From NCBI GenBank assembly GCA_002633025.1, contig NMRB01000051.1, forward strand, positions 95,273-159,272: DNA of 64,000 nucleotides. The letters are read 5' to 3'. Below, piece after piece: positions 42,732-53,857 of the stretch (position 1 is its first letter; each line of letters opens with the position of its first letter). The stretch is from Notospermus geniculatus. Lineage: Eukaryota > Nemertea > Pilidiophora > Heteronemertea > Lineidae. The notes beneath the pieces were generated by a model. That model saw only the letters and a program-made list of their open reading frames with translations, searched no databases and was not told the origin of the DNA. Made by a program: the position numbers and the translations under genes.

Positions 42732-43530
42732 TATACATATCCCAACCAGGAGAATTATCCTTTACACTTGTTTCAGCTGTCTGTGCCGCTGCTTCACAAC
42801 GGAGGTCTCACAGAAACATCCATGTACATGAAAAACTACACGGCAGAAGAGAGGAACGATGTATTTGACGATTTTTTGCCATTCCTATTCATCACCTGTC
42901 CCAATGTAATTAACAACCATGTCATAGCATACATTGCAACACTCCACAAGTAGGACGCGTCTGTTGCCTATGGGGGTTGGCTAAAAAATACCCTGTTTGC
43001 TTGCCAATATTGAGTTAATTCCACGAGTATTGCAAATTTTGATGTTTTGAATATCAATACACCAACATAACCAGTAGCATAGTAGATGGTGTCGGGATGA
43101 GGACGTACTCGTCACAACCAGTTCTTCTGAATATGAATCCGCTCTTTTTTGAGCTGCAGTAGACTATTTGCGTCGACAACCAATTCATGGGACCTATTCA
43201 CACGGCAGGAGTCGGTTCGATCCGGATCGAGGCAAATTCTCTTGCTTTTTATACCGTGAAAAAGTCATGCGACCTGTACTGTCCTCCCCTTTTCATGTAG
43301 AAAAATAAGTTAACGGGCTTCGAACCGGTGTTACATCTGCCAGTGTTTCTGTGTGTCAGTGTGTCCCTTTATTGTTTTCGAAACACAGGCCGATAGATAG
43401 ACACGTTTCTCTTTGTGCGCCCTATATGTCAAGTGGCAGCTTATTCCGTCAGAAATAGGGAGTAATGAAAATGATGACGGCCATTTTATTCAGCTATGGT
43501 TTCGACATAGTATCAGTCTAGCATATAGCC
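42732..43530. other. Unrecognised stretch
   Basis: Nothing recognised. Confidence 0.5.
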
Positions 43531-43580
43531 TACTGATTCACATACCGTGATCAGTACAGATCACGGTATGTGAATCAGTA
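43531..43580. repeat. Perfect 22-bp hairpin with 6-base loop
   Basis: 43531-43552 is an exact reverse complement of 43559-43580, loop AGTACA. Looser pairing extends outward (AGTCTAGCATATAGCC against TATGCTAGCCTAGCT), giving a stem-loop of about 80 nt. The size suits a pre-miRNA-like RNA, but the perfect pairing and surroundings also suit a tiny MITE. Confidence 0.6.
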
Positions 43581-43759
43581 TGCTAGCCTAGCTGTTACCA
43601 CTGGCTATGTATGGCTTGAACAGAACCGCACACTTATCACGTTGGTTCTCGATTCTGCCGCCAAGGGAATGATACTGAGGCACATCTCATGCATACAGTC
43701 ACCCTTTATCTCACACGGGGTAATGTAACTGGAAATCGCGTCCACGACAACAGTCATTA

Positions 43760-44152
43760 GTAAGGCTTCGCTAATCTGACGAAACACAAAGTACGAAATA
43801 CGAAATTGGACTTCATTTCCATGACGTACATGTAATGTATTTCAGGAGATGGTTGGTACCGCAAATATCGCCTGCTGCAAGAGCGTCTTTTAGCGTATGA
43901 CGTTAGACAGATAGAGTTACCGTGTTATTAAACATTGAAATTTATCTTTTGATTCGACTTCGTAGATACGAAGTGAAAATTTAAAAATTCAAGATGTACC
44001 ATAACTTTCTCGGTCTTACATGATGCTAAAAGACGCGCTGGCAGCAGGGACATTTGCGGTACCAACCATCTCCAGAAATACAAAAGGTCCTGGAAATGAT
44101 GTTGAATTTCGTATTTCGTACTTCGTGTTTCGTCAGATTTGCGAAACCTCAC
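43760..44152. mobile_element. 393-bp palindromic MITE, copy 1
   Basis: The two halves are nearly complementary end to end: 'cttcgctaatctgacgaaac', then AAGTACGAAATACGAAATTG, GGTTGGTACCGCAAATATCG and AGAGCGTCTTTTAGC on the left, mirrored on the right to GCGAAACCTCAC. TA flanks at 43758-43759 and 44153-44154. The centre is CGACTTCGTAGATACGAAGT. A TA duplication suggests a Tc1/mariner-class origin, but no transposase is present. Confidence 0.8.
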
Positions 44153-46797
44153 TATTGTGAAGTCCTCCTTGCACTCTCGCAGCAGCACTTTCCCAGAGCA
44201 TTACCCTGCGGTTCAACAAATCGCCACATTCCCTTGGTACCCAGGTGTTCCGGACTCCTTTATAAATAACCCATGACAAGCTAGTCAAAAGGACGAGAGA
44301 TTGATGGCCAAATGGATAGTTGATAAATGGCGGATTATACCCAGGAGACGAGTGATCAAAGGATTGACGACAAATCCCTGGATTAGGTGAGTGTCGGCGA
44401 CCATGTCTTGTGTGATCAGGGTGGCAGTCATGCACAGGTAAACCACGTGCACACTGTAGTCATTATTGACCTTCGGTGACCGCTGTTCCTGTCTCCATCA
44501 GGGAAGAAGATAAAAGCTAGCGCTGCAGATCTTAGCACTTTTGGGGTCCTAAATCTAGACCCAGAAGGGATCAGCATTATCTATGGAAGGGTTAGTCTAG
44601 AAGGGCTAAAAGGTAAGGGCTAGATTTACATGTTCCTACATATCATGTATCTTTTTCCAGTTAAGGAAGAAATTCACACACGCGTACAACGATCATGGAC
44701 CCGACGTCTTACATTACGAAGACGACCAAAACCACAGAACGTGCAACACGAAGGATCTCCACCCCAAAAGTGAACCTATATACCTTGAAAATTAGGTCAA
44801 ATCAAAACCCGTTTACATATGTCATGTATCCTTATTAGATGCACCTATGATAAAAAATTTGAGACAAGCCAGTTACTAAAGTAACAGTTAAGGAGTTACT
44901 GGACTTTAAGCATTTGGTTTTGGCCACCTGGTGGCCAAGCTAAGAATCGAATTGGACCGAAACTTGGTGTGATAGGTCATCTGACCTAGGGGTATATATG
45001 TACCAAGTTTTAGGTCAATAGCCCCAGCGGTTACGAAACGTGCCCTGCTAACGGACACTGCACCACGACAATAGCTCACCTGTAAGCTAAAAAGCAGCGG
45101 AATAGACCAATGAAATCATGTTCTCTCGTCTCTCAGAACTACCGGTATGTTGAATTTTTACCTCCACACTTGAAACCCCACTGCACAAATTAACTTCAAA
45201 AACACCGTCACCATAACATCATAACCAATATTTATGAAACGCATCATCTTCCTGTCATGGCGATGATAAACAACTCCAGGCGCCGCCTGCGACGCCTCGA
45301 AGCCAACTGAAGCGTGCGAAACATCAGATGTCATCAGTCAAATTGACAATACACGTTTATTAGAAAACGACAAACAAATAAAAATATGAATACATGTGTA
45401 ATGAAAATATCTGAAACCGCTGGTGTTATGGCACACGTAGATGATAAAATGCAATCATCCAAACGTACAAAGGGTTTTTAAAGTGTTTTTAGGGGGTATA
45501 TGCCTAAAGTAGGGTTGGAAATGGGTTGGGTGGGGGTTAGGGTTAGGATTAGACCAACCCTCGAATGGTTTGTGGTCGGGGTCAGCCATATATTTTTCTA
45601 AGTCCACCAAGTGCACCGCGGGGTGATTGCAATTAACGCCTCCCACGGCACGCACCAATACTGATGTGATTGTTCAGGTCGGAGAAGGCTACATTGCGGT
45701 GGCGGGTGAGATTCCTGATATCAGACTTCTTTCTGTGGTGGTAATTTGAACTCTCTCTTTGGCACCGTATGAGTAACCCACCTTTCTCCAGTATCTCAGT
45801 TACCATTCGTAACTATTTGGGCTCAGTTCTCTGCCAATTTCAATCGAAAAACCAAAGCACATCTTCGACGGGACGGTCATTTCAAACGGACCAGGAAGTG
45901 AGGTCACAAGCCAGAAAGGCAGCTTTTTCAAAGTTCCCGATCGGACGGAGCGAATGTTCGGTAGGAGTGGAATGCTTAGGCACACATGGACCCAACACTG
46001 CTCGACTTGCCATTCAGCAGGGTCAGTCGACTTAACACCCCTTCCGCATTGGGATTTGCCGTGCATGTGCGCCAAGCCCAAGTCTGGTTTGTAACGAACT
46101 TCATCCCGTTCTGTCCTACTACGATCAAGGGGGAGTGAACAAGAGTGCATTTGCCGTACTGTCAGCTGAATCTGAGTAGAGTAAACCAACCCGACCACAA
46201 TAAGGAGCACGACAGGGAGAATGGTATATTGTATATCCGATGGTTTCTGAGGTCCTGAGCCCATTAACTACCCAACACCAGGCGGGTATTAACGAGCCAC
46301 CCGGCTTCTAAAGCCTTAACGATTGTCGGATGTCATATGTAGAGGATATTCCCCCCAGGTCCTCGAGACTAACGACTCTAGAACGTCTCACATTGATTTC
46401 TCCTTTGGAAAACGATAGATGCCACTCAGGCAAGGACAACAAGCTAACGAATTGATCAGATTCCGATACATCCATACCACCAGGACCGAAGAAGGCATTG
46501 ATTTTATGCAAAGTGCGACGAGCTTTGAAAACTAACAGGCCAGAGTCCGGCAAAGTAAATAGCCGATCGGTTTGTGGTTCTGATCTTTATCGGTGGTGGT
46601 TCGATTCCAGACACAGTCATCGATAGGGCCTCATGTCTGGTGAATAAGTTCAATGCGAAGAGCAGGACGGGATTGCAAGGCCGGTAAGATGGGACTTTAC
46701 AAGTCAAGAGCAAACATCAGAGATGGCAAGTCGACAACCCTAGGCTACAAAGAATGCACCTTGACTGAGTTACAAGTGCTTCGTCACAAACACTTGG
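44153..46797. other. Mostly unrecognised stretch
   Basis: GGCCACCTGGTGGCC palindrome near 44924. GGGGTTAGGGTTAGGATTAG (45533-45552) holds two TTAGGG units. 45960-46080 is a dispersed repeat shared with 10145-10245. A B-box-like GGTTCGATTCC near 46600 has no matching A-box. A 154-codon minus frame (46264-45800) begins with a membrane-segment-like stretch; see findings. Confidence 0.4.
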
Positions 46798-46799
46798 TA

Positions 46800-47197
46800 G
46801 TGAGGTTTCGCAACTCTGACGAAACACGAAGTACGAAATACGTATTTCTACTTCATTTCCATGACCTAAAACATGGATTTCATGGATCTATGATCTATGA
46901 TCATGATCTAAAACATGGATTTAGGAGATGGTTGGTACCACAAATATCGTCTGCTGCAAGAGCGTCTTTTAGTATATCATGTGAGACCGAGAGATTTTTG
47001 GTGCATCTTAAAGTTTTAAATTTCCATTTCGTATCTACCAGGTGGAAACGAAAGATAAATTTCAAAGTTTAATGTGCACCGTAAACTCTATCGGTATAAC
47101 GTCATACGCTAAAAGACGCTCTTGCAGTAGTAGGTGATATTTGTGGTACCAACCAGCTCCTGAAATACATTACGTCATGAAAATAAAGTCCAAACTA
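46800..47197. mobile_element. Palindromic MITE, copy 2, right end missing
   Basis: Begins after TA (46798-46799) with GTGAGGTTTCGCAACTCTGA and follows the family to AAATAAAGTCCAA, where the right arm stops before CGTATTTCGTACTTCG. An extra 'catggat/atgatc' stretch (46869-46922) is a small tandem expansion in the left arm. Confidence 0.7.
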
Positions 47198-47796
47198 ACG
47201 TAGCAAGAGCACCAGATCCAAACATGAAAGTTGACGGAGAAGAACGGGAAGAAAAGGAGTTTTCGCAAAGCCACCGAAACGCCAACGCGAACGCCAATCC
47301 CATTGTTCGACACCGAGAAGAGAGCACCGAACAAAAGGTTTGAGGTTCGCGTTGGCGTTTCGGGGGTTTGTAAAAGCTCGCTAAAGTTATTGGTTTCCGT
47401 ACGACATGCGAGTTACCAATGGCACAAACGACTGCTTCGTCTTCAATGTTTAGAGAACCAACTCGCACCAGAAGCTTCTCGCATGGAGAAGCGCCATTAA
47501 AACCAGAACATGGGCCATAGGCTAATATCCATCGAAACTTCCTACACTAATAGTAGACAGACTTAATACCACAAATCTGTCTTGTACCTAGCAGATTAGT
47601 GGGGAAATCATTATCCGTTCCCAAACCCTCACTACTCCAATTTCACCAATCAGCTAACTGTAGCCAAAATCGTTCATCTCCTAATAGATCGTGTAGACAA
47701 AACAGACTAACGGTTATCCTGTTCCCGATATGTATCGTTTAGCAGAGTCGATTCCAACCTAACTAGACCGACATTCCGACTACAGTGGCCGATACC
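47130..47796. other. Duplicated segment, copy A (assembly join)
   Basis: 667 bases nearly identical to 47798-48460 (663 bases), with about ten substitutions, a 5-base and a 1-base indel. The copies are separated only by the single N at 47797, and copy B continues into new sequence. This is the pattern of two overlapping contig ends, probably two haplotypes, placed side by side. Confidence 0.85.
47257..47380. mobile_element. GAGTTTTCGCAAAGCC MITE family, complete copy
   Basis: GGAGTTTTCGCAAAGCCACC at the left, CCGAAACGCCAACGCGAACG, a spacer with CATTGTTCGACACCGAG and GCACCGAACAAAAGG, then CGCGTTGGCGTTTCGGGGG and a decayed end. About 124 bp. Confidence 0.75.
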
Positions 47797-47797
47797 N

Positions 47798-48460
47798 GTA
47801 GGTGATATTTGTGGTACCAACCAGCTCCTGAAATACATTACGTCATGAAAATAAAGTCCAAACTAACGTAGCAAGAACACCAGATCCAAACATGAAAGTT
47901 GACGGAGAAGAACGGGAAGAAAAGGAGTTTTCGCAAAGCCACCGAAACGCCAACGCGAACGCCAATCCCATTGTTCGACACCGAGAAGAGAGCACCGAAC
48001 AAAAGGTGTGACGTTCGCGTTGGCGTTTCGGGGGTTCTGTGAAAGCTCGCTAAAGTTATTGGTTTCCGTACGACATGCGAGTTACCAATGGCACAAACGA
48101 CTGCTTCGTCTTCAATGTTTAGAGAACCAACTCGCACCAGAAGCTTCTCGCATGGAGAAACGCCATTAAAACCAGAACATGGGCCATAATATCCATCGAA
48201 ACTTCCTACACTAATAGTAGACAGACTTAATACCACAAATCTGTCTTGTACCTAGCAGATTAGTGGGGAAATCATTATCCGTTCCCAAACCCTCACTACT
48301 CCAATTTCACCAATCAGCTAACTGTAGCCAAAATCGTTCATCTCCTAATAGATCGTGTAGACAAAACAGACTAACGGTTATCCTGTTCCCGATATGTATC
48401 GTTTAGCCGAGTCGATTCCACCCTAACTACACGGACATTCCGACTACAGTGGCCGATACC
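47798..48460. other. Duplicated segment, copy B (assembly join)
   Basis: Second copy of 47130-47796. Its internal MITE (47925-48050) corresponds to 47257-47380 and should not be counted as an independent insertion. Confidence 0.85.
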
Positions 48461-48856
48461 TCATAGGAAAGATCGACTGCCGCAGCAACCACGTACATCG
48501 GAAACCAAAGTGGTAATCACCTCAAGGATACCTCCGAGACCAGTTGTTACCTTATCCTTTAGGAAAAAATCTCCTGATCGAAATCCGACGAGACAAAAAT
48601 AGTTGAGGTCAGCTTAAGTGTGCAATAAAAAGTGCATCCTATTATACACGGAATGTACAGACGTACTTGTCAATCTATAAGTGGAATCGTGGTGTCCCTC
48701 ATAGCCACTGCTTCTGGTCGCATATTTCTGTCTCGTGTGGACACCCTTCCCTTTGATCAATGTCATTCTAACATTAATAGGAAACCACTTTACGTGCACT
48801 TATGTACGTAGGATGTATAGGCATTGACTGATGTTTATCTACATGTACTTGTACAC
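48461..48856. other. Unrecognised stretch
   Basis: Nothing recognised. Confidence 0.5.
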
Positions 48857-49159
48857 TTGATATCTTGAATATTTCAAATACTACCGAACCAATTTTGACA
48901 CGGTTTGTTGCATATGAAAGGAAAGCCTGTTGGTCGTATTTCTGCATCAAAATTTTGGAAATTTCGAAATATCATTCAAAATCATCTACATGTAATAGCT
49001 TATCAGAAAAAAAACTTGAAAATCAACATCTCTTATTTTTTAATTGTACATGTACTTTCATTTTTATAGTAGTTTTGACAGAATGGAAGTTTCTGATGAT
49101 TTTGGTTCTAGTTTCATCAAAATCTGTCGCGTGGTTGCTGAGATATTTGAGATTATCAA
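48857..49159 (+). mobile_element. Dispersed repeat of about 303 bp, copy 1
   Basis: Bounded by TTGATATCTTGAATATTTCA and GAGATATTTGAGATTATCAA (weak inverted ends). It matches 59642-59940 in reverse orientation over the whole length (CTTATCAGAAAAAAA, TTTGACAGAATGGAAG-like and GTACATGTA blocks). No coding capacity; probably a MITE. Confidence 0.65.
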
Positions 49160-49489
49160 AATTTTGATAAACATCAATTCAGTCAATGCCTACATGTACA
49201 ACCTTCCTTCCAAGCGACGCTGCATTGCTTCCCCTTGTTTTTCTCTGTCTACCTGTTCATATTTGGACCTTTCATCTCGGGGTGAAGGTTACAGCAATAA
49301 TGTACTCGGATCAAGCAAGGATAGATGGGTGATCGATTCTCTCTTTTATGCGTAGACGCCGTGAGATTGGTGCAGTCGGGAGACGCCAGCAGCGGCCATC
49401 CGACTGTGTCACTTGGCACCTTCTCGAACGATCCCGATTTGGAAACATTTTGAGAGGTACGCTTCTTGCGTCATTAAAAGAAGATATTA
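49160..49489. other. Unrecognised stretch
   Basis: Nothing recognised. Confidence 0.5.
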
Positions 49490-49870
49490 GGGAGCTTTCG
49501 CAAATCTGACGAAAAACGAAGTACGAAATACGAAATTGGACTTAATTTCAAGGACCTATTGTATTTCTGGAGATGGTTTGTACCACAATCGCCTGCTGCA
49601 AGAGCGTCTTTTATCGTATGACGCAAGACCGATAGAGTCGTGGTGTATATTAAACTTTGAAATTTATCTTTCGTTTCCACTTTAATCGTAGCTAGAAGTG
49701 GAAATTGAAAAAATCAAGATGCACCAAAACTCTCTCGGTCTTACATGATATGTTAAAAGACGCACTGGAGCAAGGATATTTGTGGTACCAACCGTCTCCA
49801 GAAATACATTGATCATGGAAATGAAGTAGAATTCCGTACTTCGTGTTTCGTCAGGTTTGCGAAACCTCAC
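49490..49870. mobile_element. Palindromic MITE, copy 3
   Basis: GGGAGCTTTCGCAAATCTGA to TTTGCGAAACCTCAC, with TA at 49488-49489 and 49871-49872. The arms are slightly shorter than in copy 4 because of small deletions. It abuts copy 4 with only TATA between them. Confidence 0.8.
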
Positions 49871-49874
49871 TATA

Positions 49875-50262
49875 GGGAGGTTTCGCAAATCTGACGAAAA
49901 ACGAAGTACGAAATACGAAATTGGACTTCTCTCCATGACCTAACGTATTGCACGAGATGGCTGGTACCGCAAATCGCCTGGTGCAAGAGCGTCTTTTTAG
50001 CGTATGACGTCAGACCGAAAGAGTTACGGTGTATATTAAACTTTGAAATTTATCTTTCGTTTCCACTTCGTAGATACGAAGTGGAAATTTATAAATTCAA
50101 GATACACCGTAACTCTTTCGGTTTAACGTAATACGCTAAAAGACGCCCTTACACCAGGCGATATTTGCGGTACCAGCCATCTCCTGAAATACGTTACGTC
50201 ATGAGATGAAGTCCAATTTCGTATTTCGTACTTCGTTTTTCGTCAGATTTGCGAAGCCTCCC
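49875..50262. mobile_element. Palindromic MITE, copy 4 (best preserved)
   Basis: 388 bp from GGGAGGTTTCGCAAATCTGA to GCGAAGCCTCCC, TA at 49873-49874 and 50263-50264. The arms of about 190 bp match closely, with centre CACTTCGTAGATACGAAGTG. It inserted at the TA left by copy 3, or the reverse. Confidence 0.85.
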
Positions 50263-50264
50263 TA

Positions 50265-50656
50265 TTGTCGAGGAGAGCCAAACGAGAACTCGATTAGATT
50301 GGAGTGAAGTAGCGCGGTGGAGCAATGTTACAGTGCAGTAAAAGATCTTCTAACTCAACTAAGAAGACACCTCCGTGTATCATTTCGTCTGGTGGAAGAT
50401 TAACATGACTACGATCATCTAACGGGATATCACAACACAATGAAATGCAGCTCATATCATCTGAGCATCATCATTTTGACAGCGATACCACAACAGACAG
50501 AACTATCCTTAAGTATTACCTCCGACTTGAGTGGAGATTAAGGACAAATCCCCTGTGATCGATTTCTGCTGGTGGATCATGGTGTCGGCAATCACTGCCT
50601 CATGTTCCTATAAACCCCGGGCTAACCCTTTGGGCTGTTGGGTTGGCGTAGAGGAA
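50265..50656. other. Unrecognised stretch
   Basis: Nothing recognised. Confidence 0.5.
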
Positions 50657-50845
50657 AGATCGGCTCCCATCACTTCTACTGGCGTAGTGGGACGACGGAA
50701 AGTTCGGCTCCCATCACCACTAACGCGTAGTGGGACGACCCGGCGGAAAGTTCGGCGCCCATCACCACCGACGTAGTGGGGCGACGACGGCAATTTCGGC
50801 GCCCATCACCACTGACGTAGTGCGGCAACGAAAAGTTCGGCGCAC
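50657..50845 (+). repeat. Tandem repeat of about 44 bp, 4.5 copies
   Basis: CGGCTCCCAT / CGGCGCCCAT starts at 50661, 50705, 50753 and 50797, with a partial at 50838 (intervals 44, 48, 44, 41). The unit carries AAAGTTCGGCGCCCATCACC and GACGTAGTGGGACGACGG. The 81-codon frame through it is a by-product. Confidence 0.85.
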
Positions 50846-51292
50846 ACGAATTCTGTGGTTAGGCGAGCCCCAACGAAACATTTTGGGTAATCGGAACCAT
50901 TCTAAATGGCGAAGGAAAGGTTGCCTCGTGGCAGGGTTTCATTAGCGCCGAGCAATAAGCCCTACATCAAAATCACCCTTTGTGTACGAGTCGAGAGTGC
51001 ACCATTACTTCTTGATTTCAGCGAAAACTATTTGCCAAATAAATGATATTTGGTCTCCCTTCAGACAACATGTAAGTTCCTTTGGTTACCAAAAGGCTTT
51101 TCGGGTTGACAACAACTTACAGGGTAGAATTATTGGAGTCTTTGATGATTATGGTTTCTGTGGCCCAATAACGTATTGGAAAACAATGTTTCTAATGTGA
51201 CCCATTGGCAAAGACTGCCTATCTTTTTTCGGTATCCCATGTCTTGGCCGACATTAGACACTTTCTCATATATTTCGTCTGAAAGAGGAATA
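50846..51292. other. Unrecognised stretch
   Basis: Nothing recognised. Confidence 0.5.
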
Positions 51293-51418
51293 GGGAGCTT
51301 TCCTAAAGCCCCCGAAACGCCAACGCGAACGCCAAACCGATTGTTCGATGTCACGAAGACAACACCGAACAAAAGGATAGACGTTCGCTTTGGCGTTTCG
51401 GGGGCTCTGCGAAAACTC
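51293..51418. mobile_element. 126-bp MITE, GRGAGYTTTC ends
   Basis: GGGAGCTTTCCTAAAGCCCC at the left and the inverted right end GAGTTTTCGCAGAGCCCCC, then CGAAACGCCAACGCGAACGC and its partner. TA at 51291-51292 and 51419-51420. Same family as 16194, 47257, 47925 and 63914. Confidence 0.8.
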
Positions 51419-52448
51419 TATAATGTTAGCAAAAGGAGCCCGCGGCGAACGAATAAACAACACACGTCATGAATGGAAGGAATGGACCCTTGGAAAGGCT
51501 TCCACTTTGGATCCCTTCCCCTGGGACAATCACATCATGCAGTTCTAGTCTGGCGTAGCCTCTTCTTGTACAAGACTAGCCAAATCAAGCAAGCTAGATT
51601 ATTTAGTATGCCAAGTATCCTCCGCCAATGGCCGTACGGACACTGTCGTGATTCTCTTCCTGTCCTCAAAGGTTAAGTGGCTGTGATGGAAATGTCACCA
51701 CGCATTACGTCGTTCAGATGCGGGTTGTAGCCATTAGGTCTTCTCATAGCGAAGCATTAGGTTTTTCAGAACGCCGTGGGGTCGTGACCAAATCAAACGT
51801 CTTGCCGACATCGAAACTGCTGAAGACACTGAGGAGAACCCGAAAAGAGTCGAATTTCAAATCGATGCCCCATTGCCCTATTCGGACGGCTTAGCAACAA
51901 AACATCCATGCCTTCATTTGTCGTCTTGAAAAATCGAGAACCGACATTGCCAGAGGCGATGAAGGAGCCGCTGTGAGACTAAATTGACTTGGCGAGCCTC
52001 AAGCTTCGGAAGATTAGTTTTTGCAATCACTAATGTTGGGACCATACCAATGCGACTCTGGGTTCTCGGCGCATTCGAACTTGGCCAGGAGAGTTTTCTC
52101 ACGAATGTAACCCGGGATCTGGACGACGTTTATTTAATATGGAGGCTACAAAAGGACTTTATGCTTGGTGGGGTAGGTTAGCCTACCTGACCAGAAAACC
52201 CTTTTCTGAAGTGTAGCAACTGGTGGGTGTGGGAGGTAGGGTTTTTGAATTTTTGGAACTGACTTTATCATTGGACTCATGAGCTGAGCTTTGTACAGGA
52301 GAACGGGAACAGGTCAGGTTGGCTAACTTCACCTTCACCAAGGTAACATCCTTCGACTCATTCTTTCATGCGGAGCAACAGGTCTCAGTGCTTAATTGGT
52401 AACTTAGATCATTCAAATAGATAGATTTGAACGGTCTTGTCGAGCATG
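51419..52448. other. Mostly unrecognised; foldback fragment at 52247-52330
   Basis: 52247-52330 (GGAACTGACTTTATCATTGG, GCTTTGTACAGGAGAA.GGG) matches the inner arm of the 17529-18646 foldback. 52377-52503 is the relative of 2595-2692. The rest is unrecognised. Confidence 0.45.
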
Positions 52449-53147
52449 CATGCATTGACACAAATCCATGATCAACCTCGCCACCATGAATTCGTGATGT
52501 GGTATACGGTGTACATTGACCGCGTCTGTAAAGCTATAAACGACGTGGAGGTCGAAGGTTACGTCGGTTACGTCGATACAAAACCTAATGCATACAGTCG
52601 TGTTTTAATGTAGATGCGATAAAAAGTTCGATTTGTGAAGCAGTTTTCTACTACCAGTTAAAAATTAATGATGCCGACGGGATCGACGAACGCTGACCAC
52701 TTCTACTCTAATTCAGAACCCTCTCAGAGTCTACCCCACCTGCCTCAAGCTGTCTACGAGGTGTCTTCTCCATTAGCCTGGACAGCACTCCAGGCCTCCC
52801 GGGTCAGCCAGAAAGAGGGATCAAGGCTGCATCGGAAGCTCTTGAGTGCTCGCGAACGTGACCTAAAGATGGACGGATCGCATCCTAACAGGGGCTCAGA
52901 TGGCAGGTTGATTATCTTGGTCTTCGTTCTGGTACAGCTGAAGACCACTTTACCTTGTTGAGGGGTGCGGGAGGAGTGTAGTACACAAGTACGTTGCTGC
53001 GTGGCACATCCATGCATCCTTGCCCCTTACACCGCTGGCGGAAGAGCGTCGTCTTGCGGCGAAATACATGTACTTCAGAAGCTACACGCATCCAACTGGT
53101 CACCCGATCAATTGAGTCATCCGTTAGTTTGGAAAGGTGATCAGTGA
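52449..53147. other. Duplicated segment, copy A (assembly join)
   Basis: 699 bases matching 53149-53857 (709 bases) with about four substitutions and one 10-base indel (an extra GCATACAGAT in copy B). A single N (53148) separates them. Best read as overlapping contig ends or haplotypes. The paired frames (97 codons + and 87 codons -) overlap each other and are not convincing genes. Confidence 0.85.
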
Positions 53148-53148
53148 N

Positions 53149-53857
53149 CATGCATTGACACAAATCCATGATCAACCTCGCCACCATGAATTCGTGATGT
53201 GGTATACGGTGTACATGGACCGCGTCTGTAAAGCTATAAACGACGTGGAGGTCAAAGGTTACGTCGGTTACGTCGATACAAAACATAATGCATACAGATG
53301 CATACAGTCGTGTTTTAATGTAGATGCGATAAAAAGTTCGATTTGTGAAGCAGTTTTCTACTACCAGTTAAAAATTAATGATGCCGACGGGATCGACGAA
53401 CGCTGACCACTTCTACTCTAATTCAGAACCCTCTCAGAGTCTACCCCACCTGCCTCACGCTGTCTACGAGGTGTCTTCTCCATTAGCCTGGACAGCACTC
53501 CAGGCCTCCCGGGTCAGCCAGAAAGAGGGATCAAGGCTGCATCGGAAGCTCTTGAGTGCTCGCGAACGTGACCTAAAGATGGACGGATCGCATCCTAACA
53601 GGGGCTCAGATGGCAGGTTGATTATCTTGGTCTTCGTTCTGGTACAGCTGAAGACCACTTTACCTTGTTGAGGGGTGCGGGAGGAGTGTAGTACACAAGT
53701 ACGTTGCTGCGTGGCACATCCATGCATCCTTGCCCCTTACACCGCTGGCGGAAGAGCGTCGTCTTGCGGCGAAATACATGTACTTCAGAAGCTACACGCA
53801 TCCAACTGGTCACCCGATCAATTGAGTCATCCGTTAGTTTGGAAAGGTGATCAGTGA
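53149..53857. other. Duplicated segment, copy B (assembly join)
   Basis: Second copy of 52449-53147, continuing into unique sequence after TGATCAGTGA. Confidence 0.85.

Noticed and set aside
52668-53671. Duplicated 97-codon frame as a tandem gene pair
   Set aside because: The duplication is split by a single N and looks like an assembly artefact; an 87-codon frame overlaps it on the other strand and no domain is recognised.
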